From Grammothele lineata (Eukaryota; Basidiomycota; Agaricomycetes; Polyporales; Polyporaceae), in NCBI GenBank assembly GCA_002150815.3, contig NDFF03000061.1, positions 248,001 through 312,000 on the forward strand: a stretch of DNA of 64,000 nt, written 5' to 3'. Shown piece by piece: positions 11,039 to 22,700 of this stretch; within the stretch, counting starts at the first letter, position 1; every line of letters begins with the position of its first letter. The notes beneath the pieces were generated by a model. It did no database searches. It saw nothing but the letters and a program-made list of their open reading frames with translations, and was not told the origin of the DNA. Made by a program: the position numbers and the translations under genes.

Positions 11039-13626
11039 ATGGCCCTCATCGACAGCACGTTCGGGGCTGCTCTTATTGGTCTCATCGTTGGTGCTTGGTG
11101 AGTGCGGCTCTTTGTTAACTTAGGACCCGTCTCAATGTTTTCCAGCCTCTTCGGGATCACTTTGTTGCAGACGTGCGTATAACTTTCATCGTTTTGAACG
11201 CCTGGGATCTCAGTGAGTCGTGTGCGGTCAACAGATTCAGCTACTTCAGGTGAGACCGCCAAGTACGGAACGCCGATCATCCGCATTGACCGCATCCGGG
11301 TCTTGGCAGGAATTACTTCAACGATACATGGTTGATCAAGTCGCTCGTAAGCCACTCCGTCGCCTGTCTGATGAGGCACTCGCTCATACATTTTTAGGTT
11401 ATCATCCTGACGTGTGTCCTTTAGTTAGGAAATCGTCCTTCTGACGATCTGACCTTCGAATCAGAGTCCTAGACACATTACACCTCATCTTATGCTCAAG
11501 GACAGTTTATTGGTAAGGGGCGTCGCTTCTTTCCCAACTTAACGCCACTGAAGAGAATGGTCAGGTACCTCGTGACGAACTTTGGGAATACCGGGAATCT
11601 GGATGTGACTACTTGGTGAGTTTCAGTAGCATGCGCTCTTGCGCCGCACTCTGACTGTAACATGCACCATCCAGGAGTATGGCCGTAAGCTACTCTAGAA
11701 AATTTAAATATACATTGCGAGTTGCTCATCTCGGTCTGAGCGCAGTTGCAAACCGACTGTAACGTGAGCTGCCGCTGTTCACAAGCCCCCGCCGCCTTCT
11801 AACTCTCGACATCACAGGGCCTCATCGGGCTCATCGTCGAGTGGTACGTCAGATCCCCCGCGCCCACCGCGAGAGCTTACACGTCTGCTTCCAGCTTCTT
11901 CGCACGGCGCGTGTGGATGAGTGGGTAAACCTTTGATAAGCGCACCCCGGCGTTCTCACCGACCTCCCCCTCCCCCGCCCCGCAGTGAGCAGGAACTGGA
12001 TCATTACCGGCATCATCGTGAGTCTTAGATGCTTCGCCCGTCTCCTGCCCCACCGAGACTCGCAGCCGCCCGCGGAAAAGACTAACATGCTTCCCGCTTC
12101 CCCCCTCAGGTCGTCTTGGCCTCGATTCACTTCGGTGAGTGCCGGGGCACGCCCTGGTTCCCAGGCTCGGCCTTTTCTAACCCAACGGTGCTTCCGGCTT
12201 CGCAGGCCTCGGAGTCGGTGAGAGCCTCCGCCCTCGCTTCGCGCGCCACGCGTGTATCTGACGTCCCCGTGCCCCCGCCAGTATTCACCGTCGAGTCGTG
12301 AGTAAACCCCCGTAGCGAGCCGATCGAGGGAAATACCCCGCGCGCAGCCTAGAGGCTGATTGACGTGCCCCGCAGCTTCGTCCTCGGCCGCTTCTCGAAG
12401 TTCGCGAGCCTGACGGTACGTGCCGATACTTTACGCTCTCGAGTCTCGCCGTGGGCGTCGCGTGTGTGCGGTGCTGACCGTGCGTGCGTGCGTGCGTGCT
12501 GCCGCTAGTGGGTGACGTGCCTTGGCCTGGGCTCGGCCGCTGCGTCGGACATCATCATCGCGGTCGCAATGTGCTATTATCTGTATAGGAAGCGTACAGG
12601 GCTCAAGAGGTACGCTCGTCCGTCCCGTTGGATAAGGGGGGCTGTGCGAAAGGGACTAATGTTGCCGCAGGACGGACTCGGTCGTGACGGCACTCATGGT
12701 GTACAGCATTAATACGGGGTTGACGACGAGGTAGGCAATCTGACCTCCGAGCCCGGTTTCGAAACCGACTGACCGACGCGTGTGTAGTGTCATAGCGACT
12801 ATCTGTGTCGTCACCGTATGTCTGAAGTGCGCTAGAAGGTTCAGTGTAGTGGGCTCACTTTTTTGCGCAGTTCGCAGCGATGCCCACGAACTTCGTCTGG
12901 CTCAGCTTCTTCTGGATCATGGGAAAATGTACGTGCTTCGGACACGATTCCCCTCTCCTCAATCTGTAACTGTATTCTAACGGCCTCCCGATCGCACATT
13001 AGGCTACGTGAACTCCTTCCTGGCGTTGTACGTCACTCATCCCCGCAACCCTGCCCTCCGCGCTTCCTCCACGTTTTTCCTCTCCATTTCCCGGTCGTCG
13101 CGCTGACGACCAAGCTCCGCCCCGCAGGCTAAACAGTCGCGAAGGGCTGCGCGATAAGGTCGGCAAAGGCGCCGTGCAGCTGAGCAACTTCGCCGCGAGT
13201 CCGCACTCGATGCAGCAGTCGTACACCGACCTGCCGCACAAGCCGCCACGGAGGGTGAGTCTTTCTCGAGCCTTCCCTTCCGCCGCTCGTATCCCTGCAC
13301 GTCTCTTTGCACTCCGACCTTGAACCTGACGCTGGGTGTTCTATTCCGCAGCCCGTGCCCCGCTTCGACGGTGTCTCGGTCCAGATCGAGACAATTACAG
13401 AGTACAGCCCGCACTACCCTCACGGGCAGAAGGTCTGTCCGGTTCATTCCTCGACATTTGATGCCTCGAACTCTGCGGCTAAAAGACTCTTCTTTCTTCC
13501 CTGTACGGATAGAGCATGACGGAGAGGATGGGTGCCATCTCGGAACGCTCCTTGGAAGCGCGTGACAAGGATGCGATGAAGGACGAAGGGGAATCCATGT
13601 CATCTGGGCCCCCTTCTGCTGTTTGA
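11039..13626 (+). CDS. DUF6534-type multi-pass membrane protein, 24 exons
   Basis: Reconstructed exons: 11039-11097, 11146-11172, 11235-11249, 11310-11346, 11398-11411, 11465-11512, 11565-11615, 11675-11684, 11746-11763, 11818-11843, 11895-11920, 11986-12017, 12110-12134, 12206-12217, 12282-12297, 12376-12415, 12509-12609, 12671-12730, 12788-12815, 12871-12928, 13003-13027, 13128-13254, 13352-13432, 13513-13626. They sum to 1050 nt (349 residues) and keep phase at every junction. The protein has about seven hydrophobic segments (FGAALIGLIVGACLFGITLL; VIILTVLDTLHLIL; NGLIGLIVECFFARRVW; NWIITGIIVVLASIHFGLGV; CLGLGSAAASDIIIAVAMCY; SVIATICVVTF; NFVWLSFFWIMG), then YVNSFLALLNSRE, the usual end of the conserved domain. 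The cytosolic-looking tail is rich in Ser, Pro and charge. The family is abundant in Agaricomycetes and has no known function; the topology resembles seven-helix receptors. Confidence 0.87.
12480..12500. repeat. (TGCG)n microsatellite in an intron
   Basis: About five copies of TGCG/CGTG lie in intron 16 of the DUF6534 gene, just before the acceptor GCTAG. Likely to vary in length between strains. Confidence 0.8.
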
Positions 13627-14114
13627 GAAAACTACTGTTTTTACGCGCTGTTCAGTGTAGCTTACCCTGTAGTTGTAGATACCCTTCTTGGAGCTGTGTT
13701 AGGACTTGTTTCCATCCTACTGTCATTAATGCTCAGTTTCTCAAATGCACGTGGGAGACTTTCAGCAGATCGGCATGTTCGGCAAGGTTACCATGGTACA
13801 CCAGTCGTTCTCAAAAAATGGCGGCTTGGTGGCGTTGGTACCTCTTCATCGTGTATTTAGAGTCCGCGAAGGACACCGGTGCTCACCTCGATCATGAGTG
13901 GGCCGGAGGGGCCGACGCAGAGCGGGAATTTCCGAAATGGGGGCGAGCGTCATACGAGCGCTCACGGGCGCTCGCTCTGGGAACTTGCCTTGTTGTCGTC
14001 TTCTCCAATGCCTGTGCCAACTTCTCGCCTCACCGCGTCCTCGCCCGCAACCTCTACCCACATATACTATGCTGGTTAGCAGCTCCTCATAGCCATCACT
14101 CATACCGCTGCAGA
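13627..14114. other. intergenic stretch upstream of RTT109
   Basis: About 490 bp between two plus-strand genes. The RTT109 frame stays open through it, but the translation (Cys- and Trp-rich, with no family similarity) looks non-coding. It should contain the 3' UTR of the DUF6534 gene and the RTT109 promoter. Confidence 0.5.
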
Positions 14115-15932
14115 ATGAGCCTCCGCGACAAGCTTCTTGCCGCGCTCGCCGACCTTCCCGGGACGCGCACCTTCCACGTCCATGTCCTCACCTCTTCCCC
14201 GCGGAAACACACCGGCCTCTTCCCCTACGCGCACCCACGGCCGCGGACATACCTCCAAGACGTCTTCGTGTTACTTTCGGAGCAAGGCCCGGAACCCGAC
14301 GCACCCCGCGTCCTCGTCACCGCGATCGAGGCGTCCGTGTATCACATCCCCTCCACTTCCTGCGGCGTGCTCTACGTCTCCAAGGTCGACTCCTCGGGGC
14401 ACGCGACCGCCCCATCACCCACCCCCACCCTCGTCCGCGCGTTTCTCACCTACTACGCCGACCCCGTGACGCGCCCGCTGCCCGTCCGCCACCTCTGGGT
14501 GCAGCTCTTCGCCCGCGCGCAGAACCAGTACCTCTTCCCCAACTCGAGCGAGTACGAGGGCAAGCGGCCCCTCTCGGACGTCCGCCTCTGCGCCTGGTGG
14601 AAGCGCATATACGGAGAAGTCGCTGCTAGGGTCCAGGCGGGGCTCAAGGGGGTCGGGAAGGTCAGGCTCTTCTACGTCCTCCCGGGGTACGCCGAGCTCG
14701 AGGCCGCGCACTCCCTCACCCGCACCCCCGCTGGAGGCGAAGGCCCCTCGGCTGTGCCGTGGACGTACGGGCACCCGTACTCCCAGGACGAGATCCCCCT
14801 GCCCTGCCCGCGGAGCACGGACCCGGACGCGCCGCAGAATCTGGGGACGTTCATCCCGTGGTTCGACGACGACCCGAAGTCGCGCTTCCTGGACGAGATC
14901 GCGCACACGAACGCGTCCGAGGCGATCCGCTCGCCCAAGCGCAAGCGTCTGCGGCCGCCGAGCTCCGTGGGCTCGCGTAAGGGCAGGAAGACCTCCGACG
15001 CCGCTGAGAAGAATAGCGAGGAAAACGGGAAGGAGAAGGAGAAGGAAAAGGGGAAAGAAAAGGAGAAGGACGAAAGCCCCCGCATTGAGGGCGAGCTCGC
15101 GCAAGTGAGCCCGGACGAGTTCTGGGAGCGCATGTCCTTCCGCCAGGAGTGCGTCGCGGGCGCGGTCACCGGCTTCTTCACGCTCGGGGTGTCCACGCCC
15201 GCCCCTCTCACCGTCGACGGCGCGCCCCAGCCGTCCCCGCTCGCGCCGCAGCCGGGCCAGGTCGCGGCGAAGATGGTTGAGCGCGTCGTGGCGGCGCTCA
15301 TGAAGCAGCACGAGTTCTCCACGCGCGAGCGCGCCGTGCGCGCCACCGAGACGCTTGAGGGTGCCATCCGCGGCCTCTGCGAGGACGCTCCCGTCCTCCC
15401 CGCCCCTGCCCCGCCTCCATCCTCGTCCGCATCCGCATCTGCTGCAAAGTCCACAGAGACAACTACAGCGCCGACGACGATGACTGACGCCCCAGACCTC
15501 GACCGACCCCGCACCCCCGAACCAAACCACCCCAGCTCCGTGACGACGCTCGACGTCCCGCGCACCCCGCCCCCAGGGCGCTCCCACCTCCGGGCGGGGG
15601 CGCGGAACGGCGGGCTCCCGGAGATCTCCCCGAACCCGTTCGCGGAGCCGGTCGCGACGCCGGAGACGTACGCGGGGTTCATTTATGGGCGCGTCGCGGT
15701 GCGGAACCCGCCGCGCGTCGTGGATGGGGGTTCGAAAGCAGGGATGGGGGCTGGAGTAGGGACAGGGGCAGGGGCAGGGACGAGGGGAGGCGAAGGCGAA
15801 GGTGCGGGTGCGGGTGCTGGTAGGAGAGAAGGAGAAGGCGGATCGGCAGGGGGAACAAGGGGAGGGGGGCCCCCGGAGCCGAAGGTGACGGTGCTCGCGG
15901 TGAGGAAGAAGAGGAAGGCACCGGCTGCGTGA
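14115..15932 (+). CDS. RTT109: histone acetyltransferase RTT109 (KAT11 family)
   Basis: Fungal acetyltransferase that acetylates newly made histone H3 (Lys56 and N-terminal lysines) with chaperones Asf1/Vps75, in the nucleus during S phase. Intronless, 605 residues. The start is the ATG directly before SLRDKLLAALADLPGTR. The catalytic region runs over about residues 1-300: FHVHVLTSSPRKHTGLFPYA, RTYLQDVFVLLSEQ, VTAIEASVYHIPSTSCGVLY, VSKVDSSG, LVRAFLTYYADPVTRP, HLWVQLFARAQNQYLFPNS and KRPLSDVRLCAWWKRI. A Lys/Glu tract (EKEKEKGKEKEKDE, about residue 310) leads to a second conserved-looking patch, DEFWERMSFRQECVAGAVTGFF. The last ~200 residues are low complexity (Pro/Ala, then Gly/Glu) with a basic end, RKKRKAPAA, that could be a nuclear signal. 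It is longer than yeast Rtt109 (436 residues) because of this tail. Confidence 0.92.
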   Translation: MSLRDKLLAALADLPGTRTFHVHVLTSSPRKHTGLFPYAHPRPRTYLQDVFVLLSEQGPEPDAPRVLVTAIEASVYHIPSTSCGVLYVSKVDSSGHATAPSPTPTLVRAFLTYYADPVTRPLPVRHLWVQLFARAQNQYLFPNSSEYEGKRPLSDVRLCAWWKRIYGEVAARVQAGLKGVGKVRLFYVLPGYAELEAAHSLTRTPAGGEGPSAVPWTYGHPYSQDEIPLPCPRSTDPDAPQNLGTFIPWFDDDPKSRFLDEIAHTNASEAIRSPKRKRLRPPSSVGSRKGRKTSDAAEKNSEENGKEKEKEKGKEKEKDESPRIEGELAQVSPDEFWERMSFRQECVAGAVTGFFTLGVSTPAPLTVDGAPQPSPLAPQPGQVAAKMVERVVAALMKQHEFSTRERAVRATETLEGAIRGLCEDAPVLPAPAPPPSSSASASAAKSTETTTAPTTMTDAPDLDRPRTPEPNHPSSVTTLDVPRTPPPGRSHLRAGARNGGLPEISPNPFAEPVATPETYAGFIYGRVAVRNPPRVVDGGSKAGMGAGVGTGAGAGTRGGEGEGAGAGAGRREGEGGSAGGTRGGGPPEPKVTVLAVRKKRKAPAA

Positions 15933-18900
15933 GTAGGTTCGTCGACGGGCTTTCTTTGGAGCTCGAGGTGCCCCTTGGGATGTCGAACTTCGAGGTACCG
16001 CTGCGGGAAGCGGGCTCTGGGTATGGGTACGGGGCGTCGGTGTGAGCTTCGGAATCTGGCAGTATAATCGTTTGTCTTTTTGCATCATGCATCTCGGTCC
16101 GTCGCCGTCCTTATTCTCGTTGTGGCATCCGCGTTGATTCATTCCTGTATATTCTCTTGTCTAGAAGGCTCTGTATGCGCTATCTGTTGTTTTCCTTCAT
16201 ACAAATGCAGGCACCCCGCGCCGCGCGGGTGCGGTCTCCGTTGACGTCCGCCCGCGGGTGCACTCGCTAATCCTTTGTAGCGCCTCTCTCTCGGCGTTGT
16301 TCCTCTGTCCCTCGGGCCTTGCATAAACCGATGAATAGGTTCTCCGGCTCTCCCAGGACGCCGTACTGAATAAACCTGTCAACGTCGCTTCAGGGTGTAT
16401 TCAAAAACTAAGCCCCGGCACAAGGCTAAACGGTGCTAAGTCACGCATCATCAGCGCGAAGGTTCTAACTTCCGTCGGACGCGGCGCCGCGGTGCATGTG
16501 CGCCCGTTCCTGTGCCGAGCGGTGAGTACTTGAGCACTTACAGGCGCGCGCTGTGACTTACGTATGTACGAGCGATCAGTGCTTTTGCTCCCGTATCTCC
16601 GAGCGGGACTTGTGTCGCGTCCGAGCACGGTGTGCGCACTAGATATTACAGTACAGCCGCTAGTGGAGCCTAGCGCTGCACCGCAGTGGAGCCTGGATCC
16701 GACAAGTGGACAGCGAAGACATGCACACGCGAATCTATCACATGCGTGCTGTCGTACCGCGTGGTTGAACGTTGAACACGGCCCACGGACGTCCCTTCCT
16801 GTGCCTGCCATAATTGCCAGCCCGGCCGCTTGACGTGAAACTGCATGAATTGTGTCCGCCGTGGACCGTGGCTAGGCAACAAATTGTACGTCGGGCTCTG
16901 TCACGACTCACGGGCTCTCGGTGTCTCCGGCGATCAACGACTCGCGATCGGAGGGTTGTTCATTAACGTGTGGCTAAGGCTAAGTCTACCCGTAAGTATA
17001 TACAAGTTGAACGCCGAGAGCTCTCCGTAGAGACAAACGTCAGCCGCAATCAAGTATTGGCGTCTGGATGGCGCACGCTAGCTTCTTTGACAGCGTCACT
17101 GCGCAGACGAGCCTGCTCGGAGTATATGTCGCCGGGTCTGTGGTTTATCTGCGATCTGCGATCCGTTCAAGTCCTGCCAGTAGCATATGTCCAGCGATAC
17201 GCGCTACGAACGTTATGCAGGCGAAGGCTCAGCCTCCCGCGTTCGCTGGTACTGCGAGTGGAACTCGGGCGGTCGCTCCCTGGGCTTAGGCGTAACACGG
17301 CCGGCCGGACAGAACGCACGCGCCCTGTGGTTTATATCCTGAACTTGAATAAGCCAACCCGCTATATGCGCCTCACACCTGACCATGCTTACCTCTTGCA
17401 AACTCGCATCTTCAGTACTAGTGGGTCACTTATCAAGCCACGCGCTCCGCAGCCCCACTCCGGCCTACCCCGGCCCGCACGTCCTCGAAGTTCAAAACCT
17501 CACGCCGAAGCCCGGCGATAAAAGGCAAGACAAGAGACGCGGCGGCCTCGCGTGGGAGGGCCCGCACGATCTGCCAGGACGTTCGCACGGCGCGCTCGTG
17601 AGCCCCGTCCCCAGGGGGAGGGGGCGAACCGCGCGCCCTGTTCCCAGTTCCCAGGCTTCGATGGGGAGTGCTCGCGCGCGTGGCAGAGGGCGCAGATCTC
17701 GGAGGCCCGCAGGCCCGCTACATACATATATGTACACGTAGCGTGCTCGAGGACGCGGGCCTGGCGTGCGTGCGAGCGCGCACGCCGCCCTGGGTGCGTG
17801 GGCGGAAGTGTCCTCGGGAGGTTCGGTGGAGACTCCTGGAGGGTGCACATGGCTGCCAGGAGGCGCGGACGTAAAAACGCGCGATTCGCCAGGAGCCTAC
17901 TGAACGCCGGTCATGACACCGAGACCGAGACCGACAGCGTTTGCGTTTGCGTTTACGGCCGCGGGCTGAGGCTGCGGAGGGCGCCGCGGTTCTAGCGCGG
18001 GTTGGTTTGTGCTTTGAACCTTCGCATTATCGCGTTCGCATCGCGTGCAACGCCGGTGTTGCATGGAGCCTGGGGCTGGGGCTGGGGCTGGGGCCGGTCG
18101 AGTCAGGCTTTCAAGTTCGAACCTGTCATGCAACAATGAATCGAAGCAGCAGCGGGAATTCGAACACGCACACGGTCTGATGGGTGATTGGGTTCCGCCG
18201 CGCTGATACCGAACGCTGCCTCTTGTTCCAGTTCAGTTCGTCGAGCGCCCCCACCTCTCGTGGTGCATGACGGCCAGAGATATATGGCGAGGGGGGCTCG
18301 CCCGCGCGTCCACAAGCGGTCCCGAAAACCTGTGGTGGTCGTGATGCATTGATGGGTAAGCCCGCAAGATCTGGGAAGGAGCGAGGATAGGGGGCGACTC
18401 GGACGTCCTCAGGAGGCACGATGGGAACATCGTGGGCGGCTGCGGTGGGTGTGGCATCCCGGCGGGGCTGCAGCTTCTGGGCACGAAGGTTTGAGCTAGA
18501 ACGCACGACGGCGTCGCGCGTGCGCGCGCAATAGCTGGTGCGGCACGATCGTCGAGCTCAAGGCGGGCAGCGAGTGCTCTAGATAACTGGCGGGCGGGGA
18601 TTGAAGCTGACGTCGACATAGACGTATGTTGGGTTCGCTACCGGGGTTCGCGCGCGGGCGGGGCAAGGCGGAGGCGGACGAGTAGGTTATTTACCGTCGG
18701 GCCGATGAGGAGCTGGTATGGAGGGTGGCGATCGCCCGGGCCTTCGATCGATCGTAACGAACAACGGCGTTTGAGGCGAGAGGCGAACAGGACGCGACCG
18801 CGGCAACCCGGGGCCGCTCCTGCCTCGAAGCTCCTCGCACAAACGCGGACGCGGACGCGGATGCGGACACGGACGAGCGACTGCACGCCGTCCGTCCGGG

Positions 18901-19761
18901 CTAGAGGCCAAGCACGCCCGCGGGGGACAAAGGCAGAGGCCGGGCACTATAGCAGGCGGGCCACGGGCGAGCCGCGTGGGTTTGGATATTGCGCGGAGCT
19001 GCTCTGTCGGGCACCAACGCCCCGAAGCGGATGCACGCTGTTGTGTCCGGTTTGGGCCCTCGACGCCCGCTTGCCGCGCGCGGCCGCACGCCTGCTCATG
19101 GGGGCACACGAGGGCACACGTAAGGCCTGCACCGCGGCCTCGCCCGGCTGGCCCGCGAACAGACTCAACAGAGTGTGATCAAAGTCTCCTCTGAGAGGCC
19201 ATGCTGCAGGGAAGCGGCCGGGCGTGGCGTGCGGAGAGCCCAGTGCTGATGATGTTCGCGGCATCGCCTGAGCAGAGCCGTCGCCGCTCCCGAGTCCCCG
19301 GGCGGTGCTCAATAACGTCGGTTCGAGGTGAATTGCGATGGCTGGGGGATATTGTGGGTGCGCACGATACGACGTGGCGTGCGTACGTGGGCGGAGCGTG
19401 CGGCGAAGAGAGTCGCTGAGAGAAAGGAGAAGCCCTCGAGAGCCGGGCTTTTCGAGGATTGGAGGGCGATTACCGGCGGAGGCTAGCGGGAGCTCTGAAG
19501 AGCTCTGATTCGACGGCGGCGAGGAGGGTCGTGACAGCGTCGTCCGTTGTTGTTCTTGCTTGATCAACAGCCACCCGCTCTGTCACTGACTCTGTCACTC
19601 GCTCTGATCTCCCACCGACCGCCCGCCTGCGCCTGCCTCAGCCTCTGCCTGCGCCTGCGCCTGCTCCTGCTCCTACACCGTCCCCGGCCCCGCCCTCTTC
19701 TTCCTCGACTGCCACCTGCGCATGCGCGCCCACTCCCGCCCCGCTCCCCGCTAGCGACCTC
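15933..19761. other. 3.8-kb GC-rich gap without a recognised gene
   Basis: After the RTT109 3' region, this stretch has many overlapping open frames on both strands, as expected from GC-rich sequence with few stop codons. None shows a domain, hydrophobic pattern or splice structure I can support. It contains a hexamer repeat near 18070-18095 and a GCGGAC-type repeat near 18844-18870. The right end (about 19550-19761) is C/T-rich and looks like the 5' leader of the next gene. Confidence 0.5.
18069..18095. repeat. (GGGGCT)n hexamer repeat
   Basis: About four tandem copies of TGGGGC in the GC-rich gap. Not in a supported gene. Confidence 0.75.
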
Positions 19762-22700
19762 ATGGCCACCCAGCCGCCCCAGTCGCTCCCCTCCTTCGCC
19801 CAGGCCTTCGGCGCTACCTCCTCCCTCTCCAGAATCTCCGACGCCAACAATGCTCTTCCTCCCATCCAGTCCCGCGCTTCCCCCCTCGACCTTCACACCC
19901 GTCCACACCCGTCCACCCTCCCAGACGACCCGCGCCCGTCCATGTCCGAGCGCCCCCAGCCCCCGTCCAGGAAGAGGTCCCACCCAGAGGGCCCCGGCCA
20001 GCCCGACGATAACGCCTCGGGCTCAGAGTGAGTATCTTCGCCTCTCTCGCTCCCCCTTCCGCCGCCGACCGACCGACCGATGCCCTCCCTTTCTCCACCC
20101 AGCGAGCGACGCTCCCCGCGCAGCGTTCGAATCAAGGAAGAGGCTGAATTCGACGCCCTCCCGTCCCCCACGACCCGCAACCCGCCTCCCTCTGCCCACG
20201 ACCCTGCGCAGTCTGTCGCAGCCTCAGCGGCAGCCGTAGGAGAAGATGATGCGCCCCCACCCTCCGCGGCCGCGGCCGCGGCCAAGCCCTCCCCGAGCAA
20301 AAAGCGGCGCGTGACGATAAGCGGCATCTCGCACCCCATCAACACCGACGTCCGCGCCCCGCCCGGGGACGCGGCGAAATCGATCTCGCCCGTGGTCATG
20401 GGCCTCCCGATCCCGCGCGACGACGCGAGCGCGATCGAGCAGATGCGCTCGACGCTCTCCATCAAGCAGCAGCAGCAGGAGCTCATCCAGCAGCGCCGCG
20501 GGAGCACGGCGGGCGTCGTGGCTACGGTGGGGGCGCCCGCTGTTGCGGTTAATGTCGTCAATGCCCCGCCCTCATCGCAGTCTCAGTCTCAATCCCAAGC
20601 TCAGTCCCAGGCTCAAGGGCAGGAGGAGAGGGATCGGGATCGGCAGGGCCCACAGAAAGCGATCTCCGTCGGCAGGGCGGGCGGACGCAGCCCGAAGCCC
20701 GCACAGGGCGGCCCACCCGCAGGGCCGCGTCGTTCCATCGTCGGCCTATCAGGCAGCGCGCCTTTGTCGACCCGTGCGCTCTCGCCCCTCGCCCGCCCGT
20801 CGAGCCCCCCAGGGCTGCAGCCCCCGCCTCTCCCTTCCATGGGTTCTAGTGTCGAAGACCAACAGCAACAAACACAACAGCAACAACAGCAGCACACAGC
20901 CCCAGTCCCCGCCCACGCCCACGCGCTGCCCCCGCCGTCGATCAGCTTCGCGCGCCGGCGGGCGACGCGCGCGCTCGGCGGCGCCGCCAAGGGCAAGCCC
21001 GCAGACATCGTGATCAGCCCGCGCGACGCCGTCGCGGACCACCGGCTGCAGCCCGCGATCCAGAGCGCCCCGCCGGTGCCCCGCGCGGGCGTGCCTGCGG
21101 GGCGCGGGTGGCTGCAGGGTGGGGGTGCGGGGTTCGGCTCGGGGGCAGGGGCGGGTATGGGCACGGGGATGGGAATGGGCACGGGGACGGGCATGGGGAT
21201 GGGAATGGGGATGGCGATCCCGAGTCTCCCGCCTGTGCTCGGGCCCGGGCAGAGTACCCCGAGGGTGACGACGAGCAGGGTCCCGCCGACGCCGACGCGG
21301 CTGAGTATGGCGCGGAACACGAACATGAACACGACGTCGAACCCCCCGCCGCCGATCTCGGCGGGGCTGCAGCCCCACCCGCACTCGCATCCTCTGCTGC
21401 ACCCGCACGGGCACGGGCACGCGCACCAACATCAACTGAGCAGCAGCAGCAGCCACCTCAATGTCGGCGTCGGCTCCATCTCCTCCACAGGCCGCTCCCC
21501 CCCAACAACTACCGTCCCCATCGCCCCCTCGCTCGTCCCGCCCACCCCATCCGCACTCGCCCACCCGCACTACGCGCGCGAGAAGAGCGCGTTCCTCGCG
21601 CCCTTCGAGGGGTTCTACGACGCGCTCTCCGACGCGCGCGTGCTCAAAGCCTGGCTGGGCGAGCAGCTGCAGAAGGCGGGGGCGCTCGCGCAGGGGCTGC
21701 AGAGGCAGCAGGAGCAGCTGGACGAGGTTGTGGGAAGGGCGGTGGAGAGAAGGGTCGGGGCGGTGATGGAGGAGGTGCAGGGGTTGAGGGGGAGGGTCGA
21801 GGAGCTGGAGCGGGCGTTGGTTGTTCAAGGAGGGAGCGGCGGCACAGCGGGTGGGGGAGGGGGAGGGGGACAGCGGGAGCGGGAGCGGGGGATGGGGCAG
21901 GGATATAGCCCGAGCATGGGCGCGGCGAGCGTTAAGGGCAAGGGCAAGGCGAATGGCTTGCCGCCGCACCCACTCACTCCGCTCTCGCTCTCTCATTCGC
22001 ACCCACACACCCCGCACGCCCCCGCCGACGCGTACACCTTCCCCCCGCCCTCCGACCCCCACAGAGGACCGCCCGAACCCGTCCGGCGCGCCCTCTCACC
22101 CACCGAGCGCGAACAGGGAGGCGTAGGGGCGGGAGAGAGCGCAAGCAGGAGCTTCCCGGGCTCGCCCGCGCCGGGGTTCGACGTCGGCCGCCGCCTGTCC
22201 GTCTCCGCCGTCCGCCTCGACCCGGGCTCCGGCGCGTCGCAGCCTCAGCCTCTGCGCGCGGGCCCGGGTGGGGGCGGGCCGCGGGAGGCGGGTGGGCGGG
22301 ACCGGGACCGGGACCGGGAGAGGGATAGCCAAGGCCAGAGAGAACGCGAGAGGGAGAGAGAAAGGGATAGGGATAGGGAACGGGAAAGGGAACGAGAGAA
22401 GGAAAGCCCGCCCTTCGCGCGCGCGCTGCCCCCTCCGCCCTCTGCAGCCCCGAGCAGCGGTGGTGGCGGTAGCAGTGGAGGATCCACCAACGCGGGGTGG
22501 GGCAACCCCGGGCGACCGTGGTCACCCCGCGCAGGACGGGTGTCGCTCTCCTCGACGAACGCACGCGGGCACGGGCACGGGCATGGGCACGGGAACGCGC
22601 AGGACAGGCCGGGGATCGCGAGACGGGCGTCGGCGCAGAGGCTCGTGGGGCCGGGGGAGTATGGAGGGTTCGAGCCTGGGGAGGGGGGGAAGGAGCCGAG

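Noticed and set aside
14415..16142. 575-codon open frame on the minus strand over RTT109
   Set aside because: It is the mirror of a GC-rich coding frame. Its translation is Arg-rich low complexity, while the plus strand gives a clear acetyltransferase.
18148..18220. tRNA-like element on the minus strand (7-bp acceptor-like pairing GGCAGCG with CGCTGCT, and a TTCGAAT loop-like segment)
   Set aside because: The T-stem does not pair, no A-box consensus is present and no anticodon arm can be drawn; judged a chance match.
20749..22062. 437-codon minus-strand open frame over the 1000-residue protein gene
   Set aside because: Low-complexity Arg/Pro/His translation caused by the GC-rich repeats on the opposite strand; no domain.
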